This document shows, piece by piece, positions 1-9,301 of a stretch of 64,000 bases of DNA. This stretch comes from JABDMH01 sp965223025 (GTDB lineage Bacteria > Bacteroidota > Bacteroidia > Chitinophagales > Saprospiraceae). The notes under the pieces were generated by a model. The model searched no databases, had not been told where the DNA came from, and saw only the letters and a list, made by a program, of their open reading frames with translations. The position numbers and the translations under genes were made by a program. The stretch spans positions 2,666,001 to 2,730,000 of the forward strand of contig CBDCVP010000023.1 in the NCBI GenBank assembly GCA_965223025.1. Reading direction: 5' to 3'. The stretch's first letter is position 1. Each line of letters begins with the position of its first letter.

Positions 1-2
1 GT

Positions 3-116
3 TACCTCAGGAATGACGGACTAAAAACTTTGCTCGATCATATGCGATCGGTTTTACCTAGCGGGCAAGACCTCTCCCCCTTGACATGGATTCTGATGGC
101 GATCAAGACAAGTTAA
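3..116 (+). CDS. possible 3' end of a gene entering from the left edge
   Basis: An open frame of 37 codons runs from the left edge to a TAA at 114-116 and then meets the minus-strand LRR gene that ends at 182, a convergent arrangement typical of gene ends. The translated tail is amphipathic (ends LMAIKTS) with no recognised domain. A 37-codon open frame can occur by chance, so this is a weak call; the sequence left of the window would decide it. Confidence 0.3.
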   Translation, partial: YLRNDGLKTLLDHMRSVLPSGQDLSPLTWILMAIKTS

Positions 117-181
117 ATGCTGGGACCTCAGGTAGATTGCAGTGGGTTAAAAACCTGCTTGACGGTGGGGCCGTTAATAAC

Positions 182-2464
182 TTAGACAAGGATCTCGCAG
201 TCTGGAAGTGCTTTCTTGACTTCCTCCAGCATTTCGGAGTTTGCCAACTGTTTAGCCACTAAGTTTTCGCGAAGGTCCAGCACTTTCAGACTGACCACTC
301 GCTTGAGAGTCGAAGGAAAAGTATCAAAGGCATTTCGCTTCAGGTCCAAGTACTCTAATTTGGTCATTTCTTCGATGGACTTCGGTATGGATTTCGAAAA
401 ATTAAAGGAAAGATCTAATCTAAGGAGATCAGCGAATTTTCCAATTCTGGTGGGCAAAGAACTAAACTTACAATTGTGAAAATCCGCACTTTCAATCAAG
501 GGGACATGCTTCACCACATCCATAGGAAATCTAGCCTCAGCCTTCATCCCGTAGAGCACGACTTCGTCAGGATGAGCACCTCTCCAGTTTCTAAAACCCA
601 CCCCCCGACTGAAATTAAAATGTGTGCCTTCCATCATGGCTTGCAACGCCATCGTACGCTCAGGACATTCACTCTTAAAATGATACAATACATAACGAAG
701 ACCCTTATTGAAACGCTTGTGAAAAAGTAACGCCAACTTTACGGCCAACTTTGGTGACGTGCTCTTAGCCAACTTTGTCAACTTCTTATTTATTTCCTGG
801 GCTCGAACATGTCCATGCAAATTTGTGAATCTCATGGCATCGCTAATAAGCGGTCTGTAGGTGGCCGGTGCATTTTCGAGTAGCAGTTTTTTGGCGAGCG
901 ATCTAACCTTGCTGTCCGAGCAGGTTTTGTAGACCAGTAATATGGGGTCTACAAAATCTGAGGGAACGCCCCCATTTTTGAGCATTTCAATTCCGATTTT
1001 CACATTACTGGTTTCATCGCTGTAAAGAAGTGCAAGCAAACCATCCGATAGATTCTCGTCGCCCGTAGCCACAGCTTCTTCAATGTATCCCGGTGCATCT
1101 TCTTTAAATAATCCGTAGAGATTTTCTTCGGAGACAAACTTGACGTCCTCCAATCGTAAATCTCTATATTCCTTAGGACCTTTGCAGATGACCAGATGAG
1201 TATATGGATCATGGACATCTGAACTCAGCTCTACATGTAAGGCCTTTAACCCGCTCCTAATTTTTGTGCGGCTTTTTGATGGTTTTCCGGCTATATACAC
1301 GAGAGATTTTTCACGGATCACCAACCTTCCATCGGACTGCTGACATAATTCTTTCAGTCTGGCACCAAGTACTTTCCGCAGGGGTCGATAAGAGACATTG
1401 AGGAGTGCAATGCAGGCTCTGGTAGACACCTGAATATCTCCCAAGTCAGACACTTTGAGCAAGTCCCAAAAATACCGTTCACGCTCGTCTTGAGTGAGAC
1501 ATGCTTTTGCCAAAGCCGTGGCTAATTTCAGCAGTTCCTCACTCACTTTTAAGGTACCGTCGTGCCATTGCACTTTGTCTGCATCCCGTTCAAAAACCAG
1601 GCGTCCTACAAGCGGGACTTTTTTGGGTCTCATCAACAACATGGGACTTTCGATCCTATGCGAGCCGATGCTAACTGCTTTAATTTTCGGCAGAGTATCC
1701 AAAAAGGAAAAATCGCGAAACACAAAACCCTCTCCCATAAAAGAGAGCTTCTCCAATGACTGTAGTGCAGACCAATCATCTGGCAAACTCATACCTTGTT
1801 GTAAAGGCATCGTCAATTGCTTGCTAGCGGCGAACCGAAAAATAGAAGTGGGGAAGTCTTGTCCGAGAGTGCCAGAAATACGCACCTCTTTATAATCCTT
1901 GGTGAAAAGCACATTTGGCAACTCATAGCTGCGTAAATCGTATAGATGCAGCTGATATAGTGTACGAATTCCCACTGCTGGTAAATGCTTCTCGAGATAG
2001 GCTTGTATTTCATCCCTATAAAGGCCACGAAGCACAAGACTATGATGCAAATGAGTGGTCTCTTCAAGAAAGTTACCGAACACCTCATCCTTATAAGGGT
2101 CTCGCTGGTCGCCCATCCATAGATAATCAGCTGAGCCGGTCCCGGTTCGCCTCCAATGTAGGAATGCAACCTCCTTAGCTTGGTCGGAATCAAAATATGG
2201 GACTAATGTGCTGCCGCGAAAAAAGCGCGATGATTCTCCTTCGATGTGGCGCTCAAGAAACCGCTGTTCACCCTCACCAAGTTGTGGTTTCAAATATGTC
2301 AAAATCTTTCTGGCGAAATCCAGATCGTCGGTCGCGCATAAGATGTAGAGCAAATGTGAAAAATAGGACTTCTTAAAGAAATCATTCTTAACTATTTCGA
2401 AAAACAGTTTATCATTTACTGTCGTATTACTTAGAAACAACTCAAGACATCTGTCTGGATCCAT
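182..2464 (-). CDS. LRR protein with BRCT-like domain and helical module (760 aa)
   Basis: Last gene of a four-gene minus-strand operon; it starts 4 bp after the 933-aa LRR gene stops. No signal peptide or membrane segment is seen, so it is probably cytoplasmic. An N-terminal helical part (about 1-200) is followed by weak LRR-like sequence (220-270). Residues about 386-455 look like a BRCT fold: a start of type VYIAGKPSKSRTKI, the segment YTHLVICKG, and a closing VKFVSEENLYGLF as in DNA-ligase BRCT domains. A helical module (about 471-528, with NVKIGIEMLKNGGVPSDF and KTCSDSKVRS) is shared with the neighbour. The C-terminus (about 655-735) holds clear 23-residue LRRs. BRCT and LRR domains bind proteins or phosphopeptides, so a recognition or adaptor role beside the MoxR/VWA pair is inferred. 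No enzymatic motif is visible. Confidence 0.8.
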   Translation of the reverse strand: MDPDRCLELFLSNTTVNDKLFFEIVKNDFFKKSYFSHLLYILCATDDLDFARKILTYLKPQLGEGEQRFLERHIEGESSRFFRGSTLVPYFDSDQAKEVAFLHWRRTGTGSADYLWMGDQRDPYKDEVFGNFLEETTHLHHSLVLRGLYRDEIQAYLEKHLPAVGIRTLYQLHLYDLRSYELPNVLFTKDYKEVRISGTLGQDFPTSIFRFAASKQLTMPLQQGMSLPDDWSALQSLEKLSFMGEGFVFRDFSFLDTLPKIKAVSIGSHRIESPMLLMRPKKVPLVGRLVFERDADKVQWHDGTLKVSEELLKLATALAKACLTQDERERYFWDLLKVSDLGDIQVSTRACIALLNVSYRPLRKVLGARLKELCQQSDGRLVIREKSLVYIAGKPSKSRTKIRSGLKALHVELSSDVHDPYTHLVICKGPKEYRDLRLEDVKFVSEENLYGLFKEDAPGYIEEAVATGDENLSDGLLALLYSDETSNVKIGIEMLKNGGVPSDFVDPILLVYKTCSDSKVRSLAKKLLLENAPATYRPLISDAMRFTNLHGHVRAQEINKKLTKLAKSTSPKLAVKLALLFHKRFNKGLRYVLYHFKSECPERTMALQAMMEGTHFNFSRGVGFRNWRGAHPDEVVLYGMKAEARFPMDVVKHVPLIESADFHNCKFSSLPTRIGKFADLLRLDLSFNFSKSIPKSIEEMTKLEYLDLKRNAFDTFPSTLKRVVSLKVLDLRENLVAKQLANSEMLEEVKKALPDCEILV

Positions 2465-2468
2465 TCTG

Positions 2469-5270
2469 CTAAATATTTACCAGGGGCAACTTTCCTCTAA
2501 AATCTTCCACATTCTCAAACGAGCGGTACACCATTAATTTTTTTAGATGTTTTAGAGCTACTAAATCTGAAGGCATATGAACCGGTCCATCAAAATGTAT
2601 CAGAAGCTCCCTAAGCCGATCGAGTGCCCCCAATCCCATAGGTAAACCATCTGTTCCTTCCCCCCTCAAATTCAACACATTTAGTTTGTAAAAACGATAT
2701 AGTTCATGAAGGGGAAATTCGGGTCCAATCGTAATTTGCATGATCTTGATGGTGTCGATATGTTCAAATAGCATCTCTGGTATTTCGCGGCACCGGCTTA
2801 AATTGATTACCACTCGACGGATTTTGCCCTGGAAGCCGTGATGGCTAAAAACCTCATTCCACTCCTCTCGGGTAAGTCTTTGCTGTTGATTCAAGTATTT
2901 TGTATTTGTCAAAAACCCGGGAAGCAGCGCTTCAAATATTTCGCGCCGGCCATAGTGATCTGGTGCTGCTATATTCAAAAATGCCAAAGGGGGGCGACCA
3001 GTACGGCGGAAATCTGTATAGTGCATATTTGCCAGAGACTGTGCTGGCAATATGCTCGCCAATTTTTGAATAGCAAATGGCGAACCACTATGGGCAAGTG
3101 CCTTTTGCCTTGATTCATCCAGTTTTGATCGAAGAAAAGACCTCACCCTGCTCTTGACATTCTTGTCCTTACAGGTTTTGGCTACCAGCAAAAAGTCATC
3201 CTGCAGGTTGGATGGTAAACCATGGTTCTTGACGATTTCCAGTGCCACTGCTACATTATCGGGATCGGCCGACCACAGTAAGTGTTGAAGGTTCGAAATA
3301 ATATCGTCTCCTGCATCTTTCTTCTGAAGTAGTCCAGGATTCTTCTCTGCGCTTAGTGTTTCAAGCAATTGTTGATTTGTAAAGAGCACATCGTGTTCAT
3401 GCAATCCCTCAGGAACCGTTGCTTTCTTCCCAAGCACGATCACATCAACATCCTCAGCAAACTTTGCTTTTAGGGTAGGACCAAGATCTACAAGTTTGCT
3501 TTTGAAAGCGTTCTTGCCTCCCTCTATTTGTCCGTTAATCCAGACCGTAGTACTTTCAGACTCAATCTGGCCAGGATTCCACATGCGTTGATCTCGATTC
3601 AGAAAATGTACATTACTGAGAATATGCAAATGAAGGTTCTTCACAGGCAAGCTTAGCAGGCCAATGGAGTTGGTGCGCATCTCGGATGTCATGGGTAGGT
3701 GTCTCACTCCATTACCAGTCCAAAAAATAATGGCTCGGCGTAATGCCATACTTTCCACTTTCGAGAAATCTTTAAAAGCATCTGCTGGCGACAGGACATG
3801 GCCCGGATCATCCACGTAGGAAGCTCTGAAGGAAAAGCGAGTAAGATTCGTAAGCCCGCCAATGGATTCGGGCAAATAGGCTAATGATGGGGCAGATATG
3901 TCGAGTACTCGCAGATTACAAAGCTTCTCCATGTCAGGAGGCAGTTGAGAAATTCCCACCTGCTGGATCTTTAGACTTTCCAATAAAGGGACATCTACTA
4001 AAGAATCTGGGAGAGCCTTGAGCTTGGGCATTCGACTCATTTCTATACCAGATAATGAACCATTTTCAGTGCCGAAGGGAGGCAACTGTTCGAGAGATGT
4101 CAGACCATTGATATGTATGGTTTGAATATGCTCATTTCTGGCCAGGGAAGCATCTATATGCTGTAGGTTAGATAGCCCTTTCAACCACAACGTACGCAAG
4201 TTAAGCAGTCTGTGGAATGCCAAATCAATGATCTCTAGCTCGGGGAGGTTTTCCAAAGTCAGTTGTTCCAAAGCCGGCATGGCTTCTATGGACTTGGGCA
4301 GCATTTGTAAGTCTAGGCAAGAAGAAATCCTCAGCTGACTCAAAAGTATCAGCTTGTCAAAAACCTCAGGCAATGCTTGGATTTGCAGCCTTTCGATCAC
4401 CAACTCTTGCAATCTGCTAAGATGAGAGATCGTATCCGGAATGTGATGAAAAGGGACATGTCTCAGCTGCAATTTCCTTAATTGTCTGGATCTGTAAAGA
4501 TCCATGGGAAATGACAGTTTTTCCGGTCCGGACCCGACACCTGAGATGGAAAGCTCTTCAAGGGACTTCAAGGATCGAAAGGGCAAGGAAATACTTTCCA
4601 ATTTCGGGAGTGCGTACAAACTGATTCGCTGAATTCTCTTCCCTTTCCTAACCTCCGGTAGGCTGGCAAGGTTAGGCATGTGAGACATCGACAGTTCCTC
4701 TAATTGTGGCAGCGTCAGTCTGGATTCTTCCATCTCCTCACACTCCATAGATTGAAAAATCACCTTTTGCAATCTTCGGCAAGCGGACAAACCAGCCAAA
4801 CCTCTCATCTTCTTACAGCTGACTGACTCGAGCTTTCGCAACCTCGGAAATGTCGGACCAAAATCAAACTCTTCACCGATCAACTCCATTTCAACGAGAT
4901 CACTATATCGATGTAGGGATGCACTTAGATATACCAACTTCGGGCACCCACTAATCTTTAAATATTGCAATGGCATTCGAAAAAGATCATCCGGCAAAGA
5001 CTCCAACTGATCAGAACCATTTATGGACAATCGAGTGATGCGAACATTCTCAAGGACGGACTTGATTTGGTCAAAATGCACAAAACCTTTCTTCTTCCTA
5101 TAAGCGGATTTTCGAAAATCAAATGCAATCGAATGCAATTTTGGGATCTGTCGAATATACTCCAATAGTGATGTTGGATGTTCCACGCGAAGGTGCTCCA
5201 CTTCTCCACCGTCGTTGCGGAAATAGTAGCCCGTACTTGCTGTTTTCTGATAGTCAATTGGTTCCAACAC
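2469..5270 (-). CDS. large LRR protein with BRCT-like domain and helical module (933 aa)
   Basis: Third gene of the operon, 6 bp after the MoxR ATPase gene. Residues about 75-480 form a long run of irregular leucine-rich repeats (for example LPDDLFRMPLQYLKISGCPKL, of the ribonuclease-inhibitor/plant-NLR-like type). Residues about 574-640 are BRCT-like (TTVWINGQIEGGKNAFKSKL, then VDVIVLGKK, ending VLFTNQQLLETL). Residues about 657-718 repeat the helical module of the downstream gene (NVAVALEIVKNHGLPS, then LLVAKTCKDKNV). A short second LRR block lies near 845-925. There is no signal peptide. The protein is probably a paralogue of the downstream gene with the LRR block moved to the N-terminus. 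Function is unknown; ligand or target recognition for the ATPase/VWA machine is inferred from the architecture and the gene order. Confidence 0.85.
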   Translation of the reverse strand: MLEPIDYQKTASTGYYFRNDGGEVEHLRVEHPTSLLEYIRQIPKLHSIAFDFRKSAYRKKKGFVHFDQIKSVLENVRITRLSINGSDQLESLPDDLFRMPLQYLKISGCPKLVYLSASLHRYSDLVEMELIGEEFDFGPTFPRLRKLESVSCKKMRGLAGLSACRRLQKVIFQSMECEEMEESRLTLPQLEELSMSHMPNLASLPEVRKGKRIQRISLYALPKLESISLPFRSLKSLEELSISGVGSGPEKLSFPMDLYRSRQLRKLQLRHVPFHHIPDTISHLSRLQELVIERLQIQALPEVFDKLILLSQLRISSCLDLQMLPKSIEAMPALEQLTLENLPELEIIDLAFHRLLNLRTLWLKGLSNLQHIDASLARNEHIQTIHINGLTSLEQLPPFGTENGSLSGIEMSRMPKLKALPDSLVDVPLLESLKIQQVGISQLPPDMEKLCNLRVLDISAPSLAYLPESIGGLTNLTRFSFRASYVDDPGHVLSPADAFKDFSKVESMALRRAIIFWTGNGVRHLPMTSEMRTNSIGLLSLPVKNLHLHILSNVHFLNRDQRMWNPGQIESESTTVWINGQIEGGKNAFKSKLVDLGPTLKAKFAEDVDVIVLGKKATVPEGLHEHDVLFTNQQLLETLSAEKNPGLLQKKDAGDDIISNLQHLLWSADPDNVAVALEIVKNHGLPSNLQDDFLLVAKTCKDKNVKSRVRSFLRSKLDESRQKALAHSGSPFAIQKLASILPAQSLANMHYTDFRRTGRPPLAFLNIAAPDHYGRREIFEALLPGFLTNTKYLNQQQRLTREEWNEVFSHHGFQGKIRRVVINLSRCREIPEMLFEHIDTIKIMQITIGPEFPLHELYRFYKLNVLNLRGEGTDGLPMGLGALDRLRELLIHFDGPVHMPSDLVALKHLKKLMVYRSFENVEDFRGKLPLVNI

Positions 5271-5276
5271 GCCTCT

Positions 5277-6392
5277 TTACATCTTTTGTAATAACATCAT
5301 GGCCACTGCAGGGTCTTTCATGACTGCACTTAGAGATTTGTTCGATGAACTTACCAGATCCTGCAAAAGAGACAATCTCAGATCATTGGGTAGTATGTCC
5401 ATCTTGACAAATGACTGTATGTTCTCCACTCCACGTTTGTCCAATTTAATCTCGTTCAGCGTCAGGTGATTTACGAGTCTAGTGCAAAGGGTTGCTACTA
5501 TATCTACCCTTAGGACATCTTGTTGCACCAGGTTCTTAATCTGGTGATATATTTCTGACTTAAAATTCTTGCTTTCCAAAATTTGTTCTGGTGTCACCAA
5601 CTCTGATAAATTCTGTTGTACAAATGACACGAACGAGGTCACCGTTTCTTCGTCGAGACAAGAGGATCCCAGCATATGTATCAAAGGGAGCTCTCCTGAA
5701 AAGTCTTCGATGGCCTCAATGCATTGAAAAAACTGCACCAATGATCTTGGGGTTGTACGATCCCCTTGCGCGATCTCTGGATAGGTCAAAACAAAATTGA
5801 TACACCGAGAATCAACTTGGGCCTTTTCCGCCCAAATTGCCCAGGCTTTGGCATCAAAATTCATGGTGATATGCATCATACGAGTCAGCATGGCCCCATC
5901 CATGGGTGTGACTGAATAGTCTCCACCGTCGGGATTGGCCGTCAGTACGATCTGCCAAAGTGGTGGGAGTTTCCAGCTGACTAATTCATAGTTTTGTAAT
6001 AATTGCATAATGCCTCGCAGAATTCGGTCATCAGCACGATTTACGTCGTCGATCAGCAAAACACCTGGCCCCTCCTCCACCGGCACCCAATCTGGACTCG
6101 AAAAAACAGTCCTGCCCTCGACAATGGCGGGCATGCCCACCAGGTCTCCCATCTCCTCAAACTGAGCTGGTGCAATGTAAGACCATTTATAATTCAGATG
6201 ATGTGCCATTTGTTCCACCAGCTCAGTCTTTCCGATACCATGCGTACGCCAAATACAAATTGGTGTTTTGCGACCTCCCTTTTTCTCAGCCTCAATATTG
6301 GAAGCAATGATATGCTCCGTAAAATCACGCACAGCCACTGCATTGGATTCTACACCATAAAATATGTAGTCGTATTCTTTTTTATTTTCCAT
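5277..6392 (-). CDS. MoxR-type AAA+ ATPase (371 aa)
   Basis: AAA+ ATPase of the MoxR/RavA type, a family usually paired with VWA proteins to remodel or activate partner complexes. Visible motifs: P-loop RTHGIGKT (49-56), Walker B VLLIDDVNRAD (111-121), sensor-1 TANP (151-154) and a putative arginine finger in MLTRM (R171). The first glycine of the usual GxxxxGK[ST] P-loop is Arg49, while GK-T is intact, so nucleotide binding is likely but the loop is unusual. The gene lies 27 bp after the VWA gene and 6 bp before the LRR gene, so co-transcription is very likely. The position fits a MoxR-VWA pair with substrate-recognition partners. Confidence 0.9.
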   Translation of the reverse strand: MENKKEYDYIFYGVESNAVAVRDFTEHIIASNIEAEKKGGRKTPICIWRTHGIGKTELVEQMAHHLNYKWSYIAPAQFEEMGDLVGMPAIVEGRTVFSSPDWVPVEEGPGVLLIDDVNRADDRILRGIMQLLQNYELVSWKLPPLWQIVLTANPDGGDYSVTPMDGAMLTRMMHITMNFDAKAWAIWAEKAQVDSRCINFVLTYPEIAQGDRTTPRSLVQFFQCIEAIEDFSGELPLIHMLGSSCLDEETVTSFVSFVQQNLSELVTPEQILESKNFKSEIYHQIKNLVQQDVLRVDIVATLCTRLVNHLTLNEIKLDKRGVENIQSFVKMDILPNDLRLSLLQDLVSSSNKSLSAVMKDPAVAMMLLQKM

Positions 6393-6419
6393 TACTCCTC
6401 TAGGTTTAATACCATTTCT

Positions 6420-7694
6420 TCAAGACATCTTCAATTTCCTCCCAGGCAGATCATCCCAAGATCCCTGCCCCTGGGCAATACCTCCAGATGTAATAACCCA
6501 TAAAACAGGATACCTTGGCATTTGTCTTGGTGCCGGTGCATATCCATCCGTAAAATAAATAAGTGCATCGGGCCAGTACTCCTTATTGGCGTAGTTGATC
6601 GGCGCTTCAAATGATGTGCCGCCCCTTCCTTTAATCTCTTGAGGGATCTTACCCCGATATTTATAAATATTCTGAATCTGAGTATCGCACTCGACAACTT
6701 CGATCTCGCTCCCCTGCTTCCAAATGAAAAACATTTCAGCAAAAAAGTCGATAAAATCCTTTGAATCAACACTACCCGAAGTATCGATAGCCAACAGAAG
6801 CTTGTTGCGTCGCCTCAATTTGATCCCGGGCACTGTTCCGTAGCGCTTTGAGGCCCGCCGAATGGTATTTTTCAGAAAGGTAGAATTGCTCGAGGTTGCA
6901 AATAACCGCAGCATTCTTTTCCAATTAAATTTAGGTTTCAGTGCCTTTAGAATATCTTCCAACTTTTCTACGAGGCCTAGAGGTAAGTTTCCAAAATTAT
7001 TATACTTATGGCGTACTCGACTGCTCGTGGCTTTGATCACCCGATTTACCTGAATTTCTGCTAGTTTAGACTCTCCCTCACTCAGCGTTTCTACCTCTTT
7101 CCAAAACGAGTGTCGCGCCATTTCCGGATGGTCTTCAGAAAGCAATTCATCCAAGCCAGTCTGTCTGTGTCCGCCTCCCTCTAACTGAGACACTCGTCCC
7201 ATCGCAGTCGCAAATGGAACCAATGCCTTCTCTTTCAGTACCCGATTTAGTTTTTCGTAATAGTAACCCACGTCCATATCTCGATCCAACTGGATGCCAT
7301 ACATGGGCTTTAGGTAGGCAAACTGCTCCATCACGATGCCACCTTCAGGAAGCTGCTTTTTATCGATGTATTGATTCACAACTAAGTCAGCAGCGATGTT
7401 GTATAGCTGCTTGTTCGAGAACTTTCGAAACGTAAATAAATGCTTCAGGACGATATGCAAAACTTCATGCTTAATCAATCCGTACCGATGATCATCAGAT
7501 AGTGATTCCCAAAAGGAAGCGTTGACGATTAGCTTAACCGATTGACGATGCATTAAGGCTACCGCTGCGGTAGGTGTCTCACTCGAGATTTCCTTGGGTA
7601 TGCCCATGAGGAAATGCCCATAAAATGGTTCTTTTAGGAGTAACTTAACGCCAATCTTACTAATCGAATCAACGGAAACCATGCTTTTTCTCAT
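6420..7694 (-). CDS. putative metallopeptidase/VWA-like protein, DUF2201 type (424 aa)
   Basis: First gene of the four-gene operon. The N-terminal half matches the DUF2201_N putative metallopeptidase pattern: HEVLH at 76-80 (an HExxH zinc motif), a further His at 85, and NIAADLVVNQ at 99-108. The C-terminal half is a VWA-like domain with a complete MIDAS: DTSGS (304-308), Thr360 in GGTSF and Asp383 in FTDGY. Such proteins pair with MoxR ATPases, and here the partner follows directly. There is no signal peptide. The natural substrate is unknown, and it is uncertain whether the HExxH site is a peptidase or only structural. Confidence 0.9.
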   Translation of the reverse strand: MRKSMVSVDSISKIGVKLLLKEPFYGHFLMGIPKEISSETPTAAVALMHRQSVKLIVNASFWESLSDDHRYGLIKHEVLHIVLKHLFTFRKFSNKQLYNIAADLVVNQYIDKKQLPEGGIVMEQFAYLKPMYGIQLDRDMDVGYYYEKLNRVLKEKALVPFATAMGRVSQLEGGGHRQTGLDELLSEDHPEMARHSFWKEVETLSEGESKLAEIQVNRVIKATSSRVRHKYNNFGNLPLGLVEKLEDILKALKPKFNWKRMLRLFATSSNSTFLKNTIRRASKRYGTVPGIKLRRRNKLLLAIDTSGSVDSKDFIDFFAEMFFIWKQGSEIEVVECDTQIQNIYKYRGKIPQEIKGRGGTSFEAPINYANKEYWPDALIYFTDGYAPAPRQMPRYPVLWVITSGGIAQGQGSWDDLPGRKLKMS

Positions 7695-7874
7695 TAAGAA
7701 AAATCCTGAATCGGTTCTTCACTGGGTATCTCCAGAAAACCTCTTCTGATTTAATTCAAGCATAGTGCCAGATTTTGTGGACTCCTCTCCCGGTAGCAGA
7801 CACTTGTTGCATACAGATCATGAGTTTGCCAGTTGAAAAATCCCATCATGGACTCCCTGTTAATAGCTGCGACG

Positions 7875-9203
7875 CTACCACCTCGTAGCCTCAAAAGTCC
7901 AATCAGGATGCACATTGCGCATCTCCACCTGATCATCCCGCTTCGTAAGACCGCAATCCAAGTAGTTTTGGTGCAGCACTGCCAGGGCATCATGGTCCAA
8001 CTCCACGCCTAAACCAGGACCATCAGGCACCATGACCGCGCCATCCACAAAAGGTATGCGACCTCCTTTAATGATCTCTTCAGACTGCCAGGGGTAGTGT
8101 GTATCCAATGCATAGGTGAAATTAGGAAGTGCCGCGCCCAGGTGAACCATAGCAGCCAGTGAAATGCCCAGATGGCTGTTAGAGTGCATGGATAAATCTC
8201 GGCCAAATGTTTCACAGATTTTAGCTAAATGCATAGATGCCGTGAGGCCTCCCCAGAAATGATGGTCGCTCAAGATGATATCCTCTGAGTGCAATTCGAT
8301 GCTGGCTGGGATGTCAGAGAAAGAAGTAGTGCACATGTTAGTGGCGAAAGGAATCTCAAAGTGCTTCCATAATGCTGCCATATTTTCCTGCCCTCTTACT
8401 GGATCTTCCCAGTATTCCAATACATGTTCCATCTTCTTTCCATAGACCAGCGCTGTTTCTCCTTTCCAGATGGCATTGGGATCATGCCGTAATGGTATTT
8501 CAGGTCCAAAAGCTTCCCTCAGGGCTAGCATGGCATCTACTTCTTCCTGGGGTGGAAATGCTCCCCCTTTCAACTTAATCGATTTGAAACCAAATTCCGC
8601 ACACATGGCTTTGGCCTGGGCTACCACCCCGTCAGGATCAATGGCTGCTTCCTGACGAGATGCATCCCAACCCATGGCTTCGGGATCTTTGGCAAAGGCC
8701 CACTTTCCTCCAGCCCCCTCATATTTGTAAAACAGGTATGCTGCAAAGGGCACCCTATCGCGCATCTTACCTCCCAGCAGATCCACCACCGGTCGATCCA
8801 TTGACTTGCCGATGATATCGAGACATGCCACCTCCAAGGCACTATAAATGTGCACCACTTTTCGCTGATCCCAGGGAGCGTCACCTCGTGCATCTTCCTC
8901 TCTACCAAACGTTTCGAAAATCATGTTACGCATGGCTCCCAACTGAAAAGGATCCCAACCAACAATGCGATGCCCAACTTCCTCAAGAGCGACATTTACC
9001 TCCGCGGTCCCCGGGATTTCACTGATGCCGGTGATGCCTTTATTGGTCTTTACTTCCAACACAGTACGCAAAGCATAGGGTGCATGAAGGCCGGCTGCAT
9101 TGAGCAATGGTGGATCGGTGATGGCAATAGGGGTGACGATCAACTTTTCGATCTTGAGGTCAGCGGTCTTTGACATATAACTATTCGTATTTGACATATT
9201 CAA
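7875..9203 (-). CDS. gudD: D-glucarate dehydratase (442 aa)
   Basis: Enolase-superfamily enzyme that removes water from D-glucarate (and often L-idarate) to give 5-keto-4-deoxyglucarate, in the cytoplasm. The active-site residues can be read directly: KLK at 210-212, Asp241 and Asn243 (HDPN), Glu266 (YWEDP), Asn289, Asp313 and His340 (MHSNSH). These fall almost exactly at the numbers known for the E. coli enzyme (Lys207, Asp235, Glu266, Asn289, Asp313, His339), and the length matches (442 against about 446). Unlike the next gene it has no Arg-Arg leader. It lies about 100 bp downstream of another enolase-superfamily gene, separated by a hairpin. Related aldarates remain possible substrates. 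Confidence 0.88.
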   Translation of the reverse strand: MNMSNTNSYMSKTADLKIEKLIVTPIAITDPPLLNAAGLHAPYALRTVLEVKTNKGITGISEIPGTAEVNVALEEVGHRIVGWDPFQLGAMRNMIFETFGREEDARGDAPWDQRKVVHIYSALEVACLDIIGKSMDRPVVDLLGGKMRDRVPFAAYLFYKYEGAGGKWAFAKDPEAMGWDASRQEAAIDPDGVVAQAKAMCAEFGFKSIKLKGGAFPPQEEVDAMLALREAFGPEIPLRHDPNAIWKGETALVYGKKMEHVLEYWEDPVRGQENMAALWKHFEIPFATNMCTTSFSDIPASIELHSEDIILSDHHFWGGLTASMHLAKICETFGRDLSMHSNSHLGISLAAMVHLGAALPNFTYALDTHYPWQSEEIIKGGRIPFVDGAVMVPDGPGLGVELDHDALAVLHQNYLDCGLTKRDDQVEMRNVHPDWTFEATRW

Positions 9204-9239
9204 AGTAACACATTCTAGCCCAGTACTTTCTGAAATAGA

Positions 9240-9266
9240 CAGGCCCTACAAAGACTGCAGGGCCTG
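9240..9266 (-). terminator. intercistronic hairpin between two enolase-superfamily genes
   Basis: A perfect 8-bp stem (CAGGCCCT / AGGGCCTG) with an 11-nt loop lies between the gene ending at 9302 and the one starting at 9203. On the minus strand it is followed by only a weak T-rich stretch, so it may be an attenuating or mRNA-stabilising hairpin rather than a full terminator. Confidence 0.45.
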
Positions 9267-9301
9267 ATAATCATTCTAATTTGTTAGGATCGCCGAATGG
9301 A

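Noticed and set aside
1494..1895. 133-aa plus-strand ORF inside the 760-aa LRR gene
   Set aside because: Antisense shadow of a long real gene, with no domain or start context.
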